Shown here piece after piece: positions 1 through 8,785 of a stretch of 64,000 nucleotides of DNA. Made by a program: the position numbers and the translations under genes. The first letter of the stretch is position 1. The number at the start of each line of letters is the position of its first letter. The stretch is from Niabella pedocola (lineage in GTDB: Bacteria > Bacteroidota > Bacteroidia > Chitinophagales > Chitinophagaceae). The notes beneath the pieces are model-generated. The model saw only the letters and a program-made list of their open reading frames with translations, was not told the DNA's origin and searched no databases. The DNA is taken from contig NZ_JAJNEC010000007.1 of assembly GCF_021044425.1 (NCBI RefSeq), positions 124,001 through 188,000 of the forward strand. The letters run 5' to 3'.

Positions 1-413
1 GCCCGTTTCAGATGTGTTTTGATGTACCGGAGATAATTTTCGGAAGGCACAATATACGGCACATCCTTTCCATGCCAGATCGTGTCGCCGTTTTGTTGTA
101 CCTGCCCCTCATCAAAATGGGGTTTCCCATCAAAAGCACCTTTAAAATAATCCTGGTACTGGCCCCAGGCGATGCCGGTCATAAAATGCACCTGGTATCC
201 CTTATCCCGCCAGCCTTTTACACGCTTTTCAAATGCGCCCCCCGCATCATTGATCCCATATACAATAGCCACATCCGAACGTACATCATAAACTTCATTC
301 CAGGGGGCGGCGATCTGAAAGGCGGTTTTCTCCTGGGCCTGCACTGCGCTTGGCTGCAATAAGGCCACGAGAAGTATCCATCTCCAAAATCTCTTATGTC
401 TTTTGATCATCAT
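1..413 (-). CDS. Secreted protein of unknown function (C-terminus cut by window edge)
   Basis: The minus strand reads open from an ATG at 413 (a second ATG follows at 410) to the window edge, giving 137 residues. The N-terminus is a clear signal peptide: basic residues MMIKRHKR, a hydrophobic stretch, then a QAQE cleavage region. The mature part contains DVRSDVAIVYG, a GWRDKGYQVHFMTG segment and a W-H-G-K-D-V-P-Y motif. It lies 115 nt downstream of the DUF1735/discoidin gene on the same strand, so it is probably the last or next enzyme gene of this PUL. I do not recognise a catalytic family with confidence. A glycosidase-like role is only an inference from location. The missing C-terminus would decide. 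Confidence 0.75.
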   Translation of the reverse strand, partial: MMIKRHKRFWRWILLVALLQPSAVQAQEKTAFQIAAPWNEVYDVRSDVAIVYGINDAGGAFEKRVKGWRDKGYQVHFMTGIAWGQYQDYFKGAFDGKPHFDEGQVQQNGDTIWHGKDVPYIVPSENYLRYIKTHLKR

Positions 414-528
414 TCACCATTCAAAAAAGGAAAATGCTTTTCTATTATTTACAAGCGAACGGTCGCCGGCAACCTTCAATAAATACGACCCTCATACAGC
501 CACCTTTTGCCTTCACTTTTTTACCCTG

Positions 529-1506
529 TTAATAAAACTGAATTAGTTTCCACTCTGTGATCTGGATCAGGTCAGCGCCGCCGTTTGCCGTTATCAGCAA
601 CCGGTAGTAGGAATAAGCGTCGGATGTATTCAGGTTAAAACGGCGTGTCAATTGCCGTCCAAGGAATATCTCTCCGGTTCTTGTATCCAGGGTTGTCCAG
701 TCGGTACCGTTGTTCGATCCCTGAAACAACCAGTTACGGGGATCTCTTTCGGGAGCATCATTACCGGACGTAATCTCGTAAGCGTCCAGTTTTTGAGGCG
801 CATTCAGCTTAAGCTTTGTCCAGAAATTCGGGTTGTAATTGAAACTCAGAAATTTTGTTGAATAATCGTTATCCACCAGTTTTGAGGAGCCTTCCTTCGC
901 ATTAGCGCCATCGCGATTTTCATCGCTAACGGTTAAGGTGCCCGATGAAGTCAGATCTTTTACTCTTGTCAGCAACGAATCCAGTTTAAAATAGGCAACC
1001 GATAGCGAGGTATCTTTATTACCTCCCGAAACACTGGTTATCCGGATGGGCAGCAGATAATGATATCCAAAAGATATTTTCTTGCCGCTTACTAAAATGA
1101 ACAGCGGGTCTGAACTTTGTTTGCCGGCCCGGATGACACCCGTTGTGGAGGATAGTGAATAAACGCTATCCGGGAGGGGGTAATAGGTGTATCCCAGATA
1201 AGCGTTCGTGATATTATATTGATCTACCAGAGAGGGTGCTACTTCAAACTTGACTGTTACATCCGAATTGGGACCATTAAACCCGCCGTAGTAGGCCCCA
1301 AAAGTAACCCGCTGTATGGAGTCCATTTTATACAGGGTCATTACAGACCGGTCCTGGTATGCCTGCGGCATATATATATTTCCTTCTTCTGGTGAATACA
1401 GTTCCTTCGATTTGGCGCAACCCGCCATGAGCAAGCTGCTGCAGCCGGCCACAACCGTCCAAAACAACATTCGTATAAAGAACATATTTGTATTAAAACA
1501 CTTCAT
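529..1506 (-). CDS. DUF1735 / F5-8 type C (discoidin) surface lipoprotein
   Basis: 325 aa. The N-terminus has a lipoprotein signal with lipobox LMAGC (Cys30; VVAGC at Cys22 is a weaker alternative). Residues about 35-170 look like the DUF1735 immunoglobulin-like domain found in PUL surface glycan-binding proteins. Residues about 185-325 resemble a discoidin/F5-8C carbohydrate-binding fold (DNDYSTKFLSF, then WTKLKLNAPQKLDAYEI and a closing WKLIQFY). The gene lies 52 nt downstream of susD and is presumably in the same operon. The likely job is cell-surface glycan capture next to the SusCD transporter. No catalytic residues are evident. ATG codons at residues 8 and 13 are alternative starts. Confidence 0.8.
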   Translation of the reverse strand: MKCFNTNMFFIRMLFWTVVAGCSSLLMAGCAKSKELYSPEEGNIYMPQAYQDRSVMTLYKMDSIQRVTFGAYYGGFNGPNSDVTVKFEVAPSLVDQYNITNAYLGYTYYPLPDSVYSLSSTTGVIRAGKQSSDPLFILVSGKKISFGYHYLLPIRITSVSGGNKDTSLSVAYFKLDSLLTRVKDLTSSGTLTVSDENRDGANAKEGSSKLVDNDYSTKFLSFNYNPNFWTKLKLNAPQKLDAYEITSGNDAPERDPRNWLFQGSNNGTDWTTLDTRTGEIFLGRQLTRRFNLNTSDAYSYYRLLITANGGADLIQITEWKLIQFY

Positions 1507-1558
1507 GTGTATTGCTTTAATTGTAATAGAGTATAAATATCAACGTACACTGTTTTAC

Positions 1559-3409
1559 TTACCATCCGGGATTTTGCACCAGGTATTTATCTTTTAAAAC
1601 TTCATCATTGGGTATGGGCCACAAATAGTCCCTGGGCAAAAACCGCCGCTTTTGTACCAGCGTTTTTTTGTAAAAGTCATTCCCATCGGCATATACATTC
1701 ATACCATATACATCTGCCCCCATCGTCTGCGGTGCAATCTTCCATCTGCGTACATCAAAATAACGGACATTTTCAAATGCCAGCTCCACCATTCGTTCAT
1801 GCCGGATCGCTTCGCGCATTTCCTGCTGTCCTGAAGGCAGTGGAATCGCATTCGCGCCGCTTCCATACTGTGCAACCCCTGCCCGTTCCCGGATCAGGTT
1901 CAGGTACTTCAATATATCCGGGTTGCCGGGATCTGCCTCATTCAACGCCTCTACATAATCGAGGTAGATTTGGGCCAGCCGGAGATGTACCCAACCCCTG
2001 CTGTCACCACTATTGGCAAGTTGCTTCCGTACCACATACCCGGTGGAAGTTACATCCCAGGAACTCTGTGTTTTACCGGAATTACCACTCAGCTCAAAAA
2101 CGGGTATCACTTCTGTAGAGCTCCCTCCCTGGTTTTGCCAATAACTCTTATTGTAGGTAACCCCTACATAAAACCGGGCTTCCCGGTTTACCCACTGGTT
2201 GAATGTAGACCTTGCTTTAACGTCATACGGCGATTTAAAATCGGAAAATCCGCTATTCACATATCCGGATTCGGGATGTGTGATCGGATATCCGCTCCTC
2301 ATGTTATAGGCATCCACCATCGATTGATTTACGGAAAGGAAGCCGGCGCCTTTGCCCACCGTATTGCCATATCCCACCAATTTCGGAGTGATATCATACC
2401 AGTAATCACCCGCACTGGCCATGGATTTTGCAAATATCCATTCCGAGTTCCAATCTTTTATCATCACATTTTTACAGGACTTATAGGCTGCTACCCAGGG
2501 ATCGCTATCGGATTCCCGGTAAAGCGAATAGGTCTTATTATCAAATTCATTTAAAAAGTCTTTCGCCGCGTCTATTGCCAGTTTCCATTTATTGGGATCA
2601 TAGGTTTGATTAATCAGCTGTGTGCCGTCCTGGTTCTTTAAGGATGCCAGTTCTTTATTTCCGTTAAACAACGGGCTTGCAGCTAACATTAACACCTGGA
2701 ACTTATATGCCTTACAAACACCGGTGGTAACACGGCCCCACTCTTTTGTATTGTTGTAGGTAAGCGGCTGATCCGGGGCCTGCGGACTACCGGCCACCGA
2801 CTGCTTGATTTCGTTGTACGCCGAATCCAGCTGCCCTACCACGTAGGTTACACACTCATCAAAGGTGGAACGTTTAAAAAAGATCTCGTCCCCGCTTCCG
2901 TTAACCGGCACTTCGTTGGGAAGGATGATCAGCGGCCCGTAAAGGCGCAACATCCAGAAATAAAACAAAGCCCTCATCGCCCGTGCCTCTCCCTTGTAGT
3001 GCATCCTGATCATTGCGTTTACTTCGTTGGGATTGGCGCCATCAACTTTATTGATAAAGTCGGTCGCTGTTCTCACCGGCTTATACCAGTTGATCCAGTA
3101 AGTACCCCCGATGTTATTATCCCAGGTGCTCTGGTTGAGGGCATTGGACATTACCCAGGAGAGCGACCAGTAGTTTGCCTCGTCGGAAGCGCCCGTCCAT
3201 GGTCCGGCATAATTGCTTGGTGCAAACCGGCTGCTGAAATCATCAGGCATATTGGTATATACCTGTGCCAGATAGGCCCTGGTGTTAACCAGTGATTTAA
3301 AAATATCTTCCTCTTTTAAAATATTATCCGGGATCTGGTCCAGGAACCGTTTACAGGAAATAGACAATGCGCTCAGAACAATGACGATAATAATAATTCT
3401 ACTTTTCAT
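1559..3409 (-). CDS. SusD/RagB-family glycan-binding lipoprotein (PUL 1)
   Basis: 616 aa, at the upper end for SusD proteins. The signal peptide ends in SISC (Cys19), predicting an acylated protein on the cell surface. The N-terminal region carries the SusD-typical FLDQIPDN segment and the tetratricopeptide-like RALFYFWMLRLYGP motif. The C-terminus has the family-typical RRFLPRDYLWPIP and ends in VQNPGW. It starts 22 nt downstream of the susC stop, a normal SusC-SusD pair. The protein should form the lid of the TonB-dependent SusC channel and bind the oligosaccharide. The substrate cannot be told from sequence alone. Confidence 0.95.
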   Translation of the reverse strand: MKSRIIIIVIVLSALSISCKRFLDQIPDNILKEEDIFKSLVNTRAYLAQVYTNMPDDFSSRFAPSNYAGPWTGASDEANYWSLSWVMSNALNQSTWDNNIGGTYWINWYKPVRTATDFINKVDGANPNEVNAMIRMHYKGEARAMRALFYFWMLRLYGPLIILPNEVPVNGSGDEIFFKRSTFDECVTYVVGQLDSAYNEIKQSVAGSPQAPDQPLTYNNTKEWGRVTTGVCKAYKFQVLMLAASPLFNGNKELASLKNQDGTQLINQTYDPNKWKLAIDAAKDFLNEFDNKTYSLYRESDSDPWVAAYKSCKNVMIKDWNSEWIFAKSMASAGDYWYDITPKLVGYGNTVGKGAGFLSVNQSMVDAYNMRSGYPITHPESGYVNSGFSDFKSPYDVKARSTFNQWVNREARFYVGVTYNKSYWQNQGGSSTEVIPVFELSGNSGKTQSSWDVTSTGYVVRKQLANSGDSRGWVHLRLAQIYLDYVEALNEADPGNPDILKYLNLIRERAGVAQYGSGANAIPLPSGQQEMREAIRHERMVELAFENVRYFDVRRWKIAPQTMGADVYGMNVYADGNDFYKKTLVQKRRFLPRDYLWPIPNDEVLKDKYLVQNPGW

Positions 3410-3431
3410 TGTATTCAGGATTTACATAAGA

Positions 3432-6400
3432 TTAAAAATTAGCTTGGATTCCTACCGATAAGTTTCTTGTATTGGGGTACGTGTTTCCGTCCCCTGTATT
3501 CATTTCCGGATCCCAAAGCTTAAAAGGACTCCAGTAAAGCAGATTTACCCCGGAAAAGTAGATCCTTGCATTTTGCATGCCGATCCGTTTAAAACTTCCC
3601 TTGGGCAAATTATACCCCAGGTCTAAGGTTTTAAACCGGATAAAGCTGATATCCTTTACCCACCAGGTACTTGTTTGATTATTATTTGCAGTAGCGTTGC
3701 TGTTAAAGCCCAACCGCGGATAAAACGGATGTTCGGCATGATTATCTTCCGTCCACCGGTCTACAATATTGGCGTACACATTACCATCGTTTCCGCCGCC
3801 GCTAAAGGGTACCCGGGCAATCCCGCCAATGGTACGGTAAGCTCCGGAAACACCCTGAAAGAAGGCGCTCAGGTAAAACTGGCCCACATTTACATTAAAG
3901 CCAAACCCATATACCAGGTTGGGTACATCGCCGCGGCTGATCTTTGTTTGGTCGTATACATTGATCACGCCATCTCCATTGAGATCCTTGTACTTTATAT
4001 CTCCAACACGCGGATTTCCAAGGGCACTCTGATCGGCACTGTTCTCTATTTCAGCCTGGCTTTGAAACAATCCCTCTGCCACATATCCAAACTGTGCCAG
4101 GATATTCTGCCCGCGGCGTTCCTGGTAGGGGTCTGCAAAAGGAGCCTGTTTGTTCTCTACCAGCACATCGGTATTATAGGTAAATGTGCCTCTGAAGGAA
4201 ATATTGGATTTCATTCCCAGCGGGATGGCTTTCAGCTCCACGGTTCCGTCAAAGCCCGAAGCATCCACCGTTCCATAGTTCCCAACCGGATTGTATTGAA
4301 GTCCGGCATAGCTCGGAAAATCGGCGCGGGTAAGGAATACACCGGTACGGTAGGATTTAAAATAATCCAGCACAAACGATAATTTGTTGTTCAACACATT
4401 AAACTCCAGTCCAAGATCCTGTGTATGCGCCGTGGCCCAGGAAACATCGGCTCCATATTGAGAGATATTAATGCCGGATATACTGGTGCTGTTGCCCGGC
4501 AACCCAAAGCTGATGCCTCTTGCGCCGGTAGTAATCAGTGTAAGATATCCAAAACGCAGCCCCGTTCCGGGAGCGCCTGCAATACCATTGGAATACCGCA
4601 GCTTGAAGAACTGGAATACGTTGGACAATGGTTCAAAAAACTTCTCGTTCGACAATACCCAACCCACTCCAAAAGAAGGGAAAAATCCAAACCGGCGGGA
4701 AGGCGCATAATCTTCAGAACCGTTGTATCCGATGTTCACCTCTCCAAAGTATTTATCCTTGTAGGCATAGGTGGCCCTTCCCGCATAGTTTTGTTGCCGG
4801 TGCGGGATAAACTGCTTTAAATCGCCCTCGAACGGATATATCTGGCTGAGCTGGTTATATACCAGGGTTGACGTAATATGATGCACCCCAAATGTACGGT
4901 CATATAAAAGTTGCCCCTCGGCAGTAAACTGACGCACGCCCCCGTTTCCAATACTAAAGCCAAGATCATCCGTTCCATTAATCATTTGCTCCAGGTTCAA
5001 CGATCCGTCTTCTTTATAATGCTGTGCCTGGTTGAGGTAATAGATACTCCTGTTTCTTCTCCGGTACTGGAACGACTCGTTGAACACATCAAAGGAATAC
5101 GTTCCATTGATGGAAAGGCCCTTTAACCAGAAGCTCAGGTCCTGCTCCAGTCTTGCATTGCTTTGTACCTTCGACTGGAATCTTTTTACATACCCGGTTT
5201 GCGTAACCGCAGCCCAGGGATTGGGAGAAGGCGTGGCTCCGTAAGCGATACCAGAAACCAGGTTTCCCGGATACATGGGCGGGTAAAATACGGGGCTGGC
5301 ATTCATTGCCTGAACAAAAGCCTGTCCCGCGCCGCTGCCCGGCTCATTGAAATTGGTAATATATCCCGTAATACCCAAACTGAACTTTGTGGTCTTTGTC
5401 CAGTTCATATCGATATTGGACGTAAAATTATAACGTTGAAAGCGGGTACCGGCATCATAGTCTACATTGGGATCCGTTTTCAAAAGCGAAGCCTCGTTAT
5501 AATAGGCCACCGAAGTATAGAACTTTGTATTTTCCGAACCGCCTGAAGCACTGAAATTAAACCGCCTGTTTGATGAATATTTTTTGAATAAATAATCGAT
5601 CCAGTCGATATTCGGGTACACATAAGGATTTGCAGTACCAGATAATGTGCTGTCGATATAGGCCTGGGTAAACTGCGGCTGAAGACCAGAAGCAATCATC
5701 GCCTCGTTCTTTATATTCATGTAGGTTTTTGCATCCGCCATTTCCTGCACCTTGGTGAAGCTTGTTATGCCTTCATTGTAGTTGGCCATCAGGCTTATCT
5801 TACCTGTCTTTCCCTTTTTTGTAGTGATCAGTACCACCCCATTCGCCCCCAGTGATCCATAAACGGCCGTAGACGCCGCATCCTTTAATACCGTAAAAGA
5901 TGCGATATCTTCCGGATCAATGCTGTTTAAATCACGTCCCTGTATACCATCAATGATGATCAAGGCGCCGCTCTGGCTGCCGCCGAATGTTTGAATGCCC
6001 CGTATCCATACATCCGCCGAATTGCTTCCCGGCAATCCGGAACGCTGCACCCCTACCAGCCCTGCAATACGCCCGGCCAGCATGGTGCTCAGGTTTGCTA
6101 CAGGGTGTTGCAGTTCTTCCGCCTTTATGGTAGATTGCGCTCCCACCAGGCTTACCTTTTTCTGCCGTCCATAGCCCACCACCACCACATCATTCAGGCT
6201 ACCGGCAATGGCTTCCAGCGAAATATTTTCAACGATCCGCTCCCGGAATACCCACCGGAATGGCTGATATCCGACATAAGAAGCCATTAACGAATCACCC
6301 TTATTGGCGCGGATGGAAAACTGTCCCTGTGCATTTGTTACCACGGTTTCACCGGAACGTAAATTCCCGATCGTTACGCCCTCCATAACAGCATCCAGTT

Positions 6401-6518
6401 TATCTTTTACCGTACCGGTGATGGCAATTGAACCCGTTTCCTGTGCCTTGAGCAAACCGGGAATAGCTCCAAAAAAAAGAATGAAAATCCAGAGCATCAA
6501 AGTTTTGTGTACACTCAT
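3432..6518 (-). CDS. SusC/RagA-family TonB-linked outer-membrane transporter (PUL 1)
   Basis: 1028 aa from the ATG at 6518. An upstream in-frame start at 6554 is less likely because only the 6518 start places a signal peptide (MSVHKTLMLW..., ending LLKAQE) at the N-terminus. Domain order: carboxypeptidase-regulatory-like domain (about 30-105), plug domain beginning near VVVVGYGRQKK with the SusC-typical GANGVVLITTKKG, then a large beta-barrel ending in an aromatic residue (QANF). It imports oligosaccharide with TonB energy in partnership with the SusD encoded 22 nt downstream. It is the first gene of the PUL operon. A LacI-type regulator lies immediately upstream on the same strand, suggesting local control. 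Confidence 0.95.
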   Translation of the reverse strand: MSVHKTLMLWIFILFFGAIPGLLKAQETGSIAITGTVKDKLDAVMEGVTIGNLRSGETVVTNAQGQFSIRANKGDSLMASYVGYQPFRWVFRERIVENISLEAIAGSLNDVVVVGYGRQKKVSLVGAQSTIKAEELQHPVANLSTMLAGRIAGLVGVQRSGLPGSNSADVWIRGIQTFGGSQSGALIIIDGIQGRDLNSIDPEDIASFTVLKDAASTAVYGSLGANGVVLITTKKGKTGKISLMANYNEGITSFTKVQEMADAKTYMNIKNEAMIASGLQPQFTQAYIDSTLSGTANPYVYPNIDWIDYLFKKYSSNRRFNFSASGGSENTKFYTSVAYYNEASLLKTDPNVDYDAGTRFQRYNFTSNIDMNWTKTTKFSLGITGYITNFNEPGSGAGQAFVQAMNASPVFYPPMYPGNLVSGIAYGATPSPNPWAAVTQTGYVKRFQSKVQSNARLEQDLSFWLKGLSINGTYSFDVFNESFQYRRRNRSIYYLNQAQHYKEDGSLNLEQMINGTDDLGFSIGNGGVRQFTAEGQLLYDRTFGVHHITSTLVYNQLSQIYPFEGDLKQFIPHRQQNYAGRATYAYKDKYFGEVNIGYNGSEDYAPSRRFGFFPSFGVGWVLSNEKFFEPLSNVFQFFKLRYSNGIAGAPGTGLRFGYLTLITTGARGISFGLPGNSTSISGINISQYGADVSWATAHTQDLGLEFNVLNNKLSFVLDYFKSYRTGVFLTRADFPSYAGLQYNPVGNYGTVDASGFDGTVELKAIPLGMKSNISFRGTFTYNTDVLVENKQAPFADPYQERRGQNILAQFGYVAEGLFQSQAEIENSADQSALGNPRVGDIKYKDLNGDGVINVYDQTKISRGDVPNLVYGFGFNVNVGQFYLSAFFQGVSGAYRTIGGIARVPFSGGGNDGNVYANIVDRWTEDNHAEHPFYPRLGFNSNATANNNQTSTWWVKDISFIRFKTLDLGYNLPKGSFKRIGMQNARIYFSGVNLLYWSPFKLWDPEMNTGDGNTYPNTRNLSVGIQANF

Positions 6519-6840
6519 AGAAATACAATTATTGATTTTTAATACCGTGAACATGATTCATCTGCTACGCGCATCCATCGCCTGCGCATAAGCTTTCCAT
6601 CAAGCTTAATCGTTTAATAATTACAAAGCAAGTCAACGCGATCGGTTTCGCCTCCTGACTAATGATTCTCTAAATGTTTACTCCTTAAATTTTTAAATCT
6701 GAAAACTTCAAACAGGCTCCTGTTGCCCTGTACTTTTCATTTCACAGCATTCGCTTACAAGCAATCCATCGTCAGACTTAATATTCCGTCCTTCATTGAA
6801 TTAAAGTATCCTTCAAATTTTTTAACAGTTCTATTAGCCA

Positions 6841-6872
6841 GCAAAAACAACAAAATCGTTTTTGCAAAACTA
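6841..6872 (-). promoter_or_regulatory. Candidate susC promoter -7 element with overlapping LacI-type operator
   Basis: On the minus strand, TAGTTTTG (6872-6865) matches the Bacteroidota -7 consensus TAnnTTTG. Directly over the expected start site lie overlapping inverted repeats: GCAAAAAC (6841-6848) with GTTTTTGC (6858-6865), and CAAAA-TCGT-TTTTG (6851-6864) with a central CG as in many LacI-family operators. No good -33 TTG is present at 19-21 nt, only AT-rich sequence, and the leader to susC would be about 340 nt. The rest of 6519-6906 shows nothing recognisable. This is inference from sequence and context. Confidence 0.35.
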
Positions 6873-6906
6873 AAATTAAAGGGATAATTTTAATTAACAA
6901 AATTTT

Positions 6907-7920
6907 TTATACGGAATTTCGCAAGATGAGTTGGGGAGGCACCAGCACGCCTTCGTCTGCAGCTTTTTTCTTTGGGCCGGCATTCATTTGATCCAGCAGC
7001 AGCCGCATCGCCTGTGCAGCAATCTCCTGTACGGGCTGACTGATTACCGAAATGGCCGGTGAGGAAAACCGGAAGAGATCAGTGTCGTCGAAGCTTAGTA
7101 CCGCCACCTTTCCGGGAATGGCAATATCCAGGTCCTTGAGCGCTTTGATCCCGAACATGCCCAGGTAATTAGTGGCAAAAATAATAGCATCAATCCCGGG
7201 TTGTTTTTGAAGGAAGCTACGGATCCGCGGCTCATATTGGGTTTTATCCTGGTAATACGGAAGCCGTAACAACAGCTTTTTATGAAACAGCCCACGACGG
7301 CTCATCACGTCCACAAAGGCCCGCTCCCGCTCATTCATCTGTACCTGGTCAAGGGCTACATTCACAAAAGCAATATTTTTCTTGTTCTTCTCAATCAGGT
7401 ATTCGGTGGCCTGGCTTACGCCCCCGTAATTGTCTACCAGTGCAAACGGGATCTCTTCATCCGGAAAATAGCGGTCGATCAGCACCAGCGGTTTACGGGT
7501 CTTTTTTAATGCCTGTACCCCGGCTTTCATACCTGTAGAGGGTGTGATCAAAAAGCCGTCCACCTGCTTGGCCAGCAACTGGATCAGGTCGTTACCCTTG
7601 CCGTCATCGTTTTCGGTGCTTCCATAAACCACGCGGTAGCCCACTTTGGCGGCTACCGATTCAACCGACTTGGCCAGGGATGCAAAAAAAGCATTGGCGA
7701 TGTCTTCCACGATCAGCCCGATCACATGCGTTCTTCCGGTACGGAGGCTTGCAGCAGCCCGATTGGGAATATAACCGGTTTTTTTTATGATGGCCTGGAT
7801 ATGCTTGACCATTTCTTCGCTGATCCGCATCTCCTGGTGTTTGCCGTTCACAACGAACGAAACCGTGGATGGAGCAACCCCTGCAAGCCGGGCAATGTCT
7901 TTAATGGATAAATGTTTCAC
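6907..7920 (-). CDS. LacI-family transcriptional regulator
   Basis: 337 aa, starting at a GTG (7920), since no in-frame ATG precedes the helix-turn-helix. Residues 1-60 form the LacI DNA-binding headpiece (SIKDIARLAGVAPSTVSFV, then the hinge-like NRAAASLRTGRTHVIGLI). The remainder is a periplasmic-binding-protein-like sugar-sensing domain (DIANAFFASLAKSV, GFLITPS, VDNYGG, LSFDD near the C-terminus). It lies upstream of and co-oriented with the susCD genes, so it probably senses a sugar released by this PUL and represses or activates it. The ligand is unknown. The candidate operator at 6841-6865 is just downstream of this gene. Confidence 0.92.
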   Translation of the reverse strand: MKHLSIKDIARLAGVAPSTVSFVVNGKHQEMRISEEMVKHIQAIIKKTGYIPNRAAASLRTGRTHVIGLIVEDIANAFFASLAKSVESVAAKVGYRVVYGSTENDDGKGNDLIQLLAKQVDGFLITPSTGMKAGVQALKKTRKPLVLIDRYFPDEEIPFALVDNYGGVSQATEYLIEKNKKNIAFVNVALDQVQMNERERAFVDVMSRRGLFHKKLLLRLPYYQDKTQYEPRIRSFLQKQPGIDAIIFATNYLGMFGIKALKDLDIAIPGKVAVLSFDDTDLFRFSSPAISVISQPVQEIAAQAMRLLLDQMNAGPKKKAADEGVLVPPQLILRNSV

Positions 7921-8265
7921 TACAAATAATCAGAAAATTAGACGTTCAGTAATCCTGTTTCCTGCGAATCCGGATAGAATAAAATTAGCAGGTTTTTGGT
8001 ATTTAGTACCCGGAGATATTTTTTTTCCGGTAGCTACCTCCTTAGCCCACCCCTTTTACAGCCGATGAAATTCCGGCCGAAACGCAGTACCGGCGCGCAT
8101 TCCGGATAAAAACCGGTGGTATTATTATCCGGTAATCTTTTTTTGTGCAATCGATTCCCCTGCCGGATATACTTCGTCAATTCAGCCCTCATACAGTCTT
8201 CCCCTACCCCGTTTGGTACATCCAGCAAACGGTTCCGCTTCCCGGCAGGCCGATCCTGTAAACGA
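7921..8265. other. Intergenic, no gene recognised
   Basis: This stretch separates the LacI regulator from the trxA terminator, and both neighbours are on the minus strand. Short ORFs on either strand lack family motifs or consistent start contexts. It probably holds the lacI promoter, but I see no good TTG-N(19-21)-TAnnTTTG match. No RNA structure stands out apart from the terminator at its right edge. Confidence 0.5.
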
Positions 8266-8266
8266 A

Positions 8267-8296
8267 AAAGCCCCGCGAAAAACTCGGCGGGGCTTT
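8267..8296 (-). terminator. Rho-independent terminator of trxA
   Basis: A perfect 10-bp stem, AAAGCCCCGC (8267-8276) with GCGGGGCTTT (8287-8296), has a 10-nt loop. Read on the minus strand it is followed by a T-rich tract. It sits 24 nt past the trxA stop codon. Confidence 0.88.
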
Positions 8297-8320
8297 AAAA
8301 AGTTAAGATATTAGTCCGGA

Positions 8321-8641
8321 TCAGTTCAGGTGTGATTCGATCTTCTTTACAAAGTTACCTTTAGGCTGTGCACCTACCAGTTTATCCACTACCTGGCCAT
8401 TTTTGATAAACAGGATGGCAGGAATGGAAGTAATTCCGTAATTCATGGAAACCTGGGGATTTACATCTACGTTCACTTTACCGATATTTACCTTTCCCTC
8501 ATATTCTTTAGATAATTCCTCAATTACCGGCCCGATTGCGCGGCAGGGACCGCACCATTCTGCCCAAAAATCCACCACCGTTAATTTATCAGAGTCCAAA
8601 ACCTCTGTTTGAAAGTTGGAATCATTAAATTCTTTTGCCAT
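8321..8641 (-). CDS. trxA: Thioredoxin
   Basis: 106 aa, the usual length for a classical cytoplasmic thioredoxin. It has the active site WCGPC (Cys30, Cys33), the preceding VVDFWAEW strand, and the cis-proline loop SIPA near residue 74. There is no signal peptide, so it should act in the cytoplasm as a general disulfide reductase served by thioredoxin reductase. It is monocistronic: its own promoter lies upstream and a strong terminator follows directly. Confidence 0.97.
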   Translation of the reverse strand: MAKEFNDSNFQTEVLDSDKLTVVDFWAEWCGPCRAIGPVIEELSKEYEGKVNIGKVNVDVNPQVSMNYGITSIPAILFIKNGQVVDKLVGAQPKGNFVKKIESHLN

Positions 8642-8680
8642 TTCGAATATTTTAATTGATTAATTGTTGATAACGAATTA

Positions 8681-8711
8681 CAAATTTAGTTCCCATTTTA
8701 ATAACAGGCAA
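8681..8711 (-). promoter_or_regulatory. trxA promoter (Bacteroidota -33/-7)
   Basis: On the minus strand TTG (8711-8709), a spacer of exactly 20 nt and TAAATTTG (8688-8681) match the TTG-N(19-21)-TAnnTTTG consensus of the primary Bacteroidota sigma factor without mismatch. The expected start near 8677 leaves a leader of about 36 nt to the trxA ATG. Confidence 0.8.
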
Positions 8712-8785
8712 TATTGACAAAAAGTTGTGCAGAAAATGTCAATACAGGTAAAACGCCTGACAAATGACCGCTAACAGCCGTTCAT

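Noticed and set aside
8034..8228. 64-codon frame between lacI and trxA
   Set aside because: No motifs, no promoter or start context, and proline/arginine-rich composition typical of a chance frame.
8740..8785. Terminator for the NupG-like gene (AAATGACCGC with GCCGTTCATTT)
   Set aside because: The stem has a bulge and no T-run follows on the minus strand, so support is too weak.
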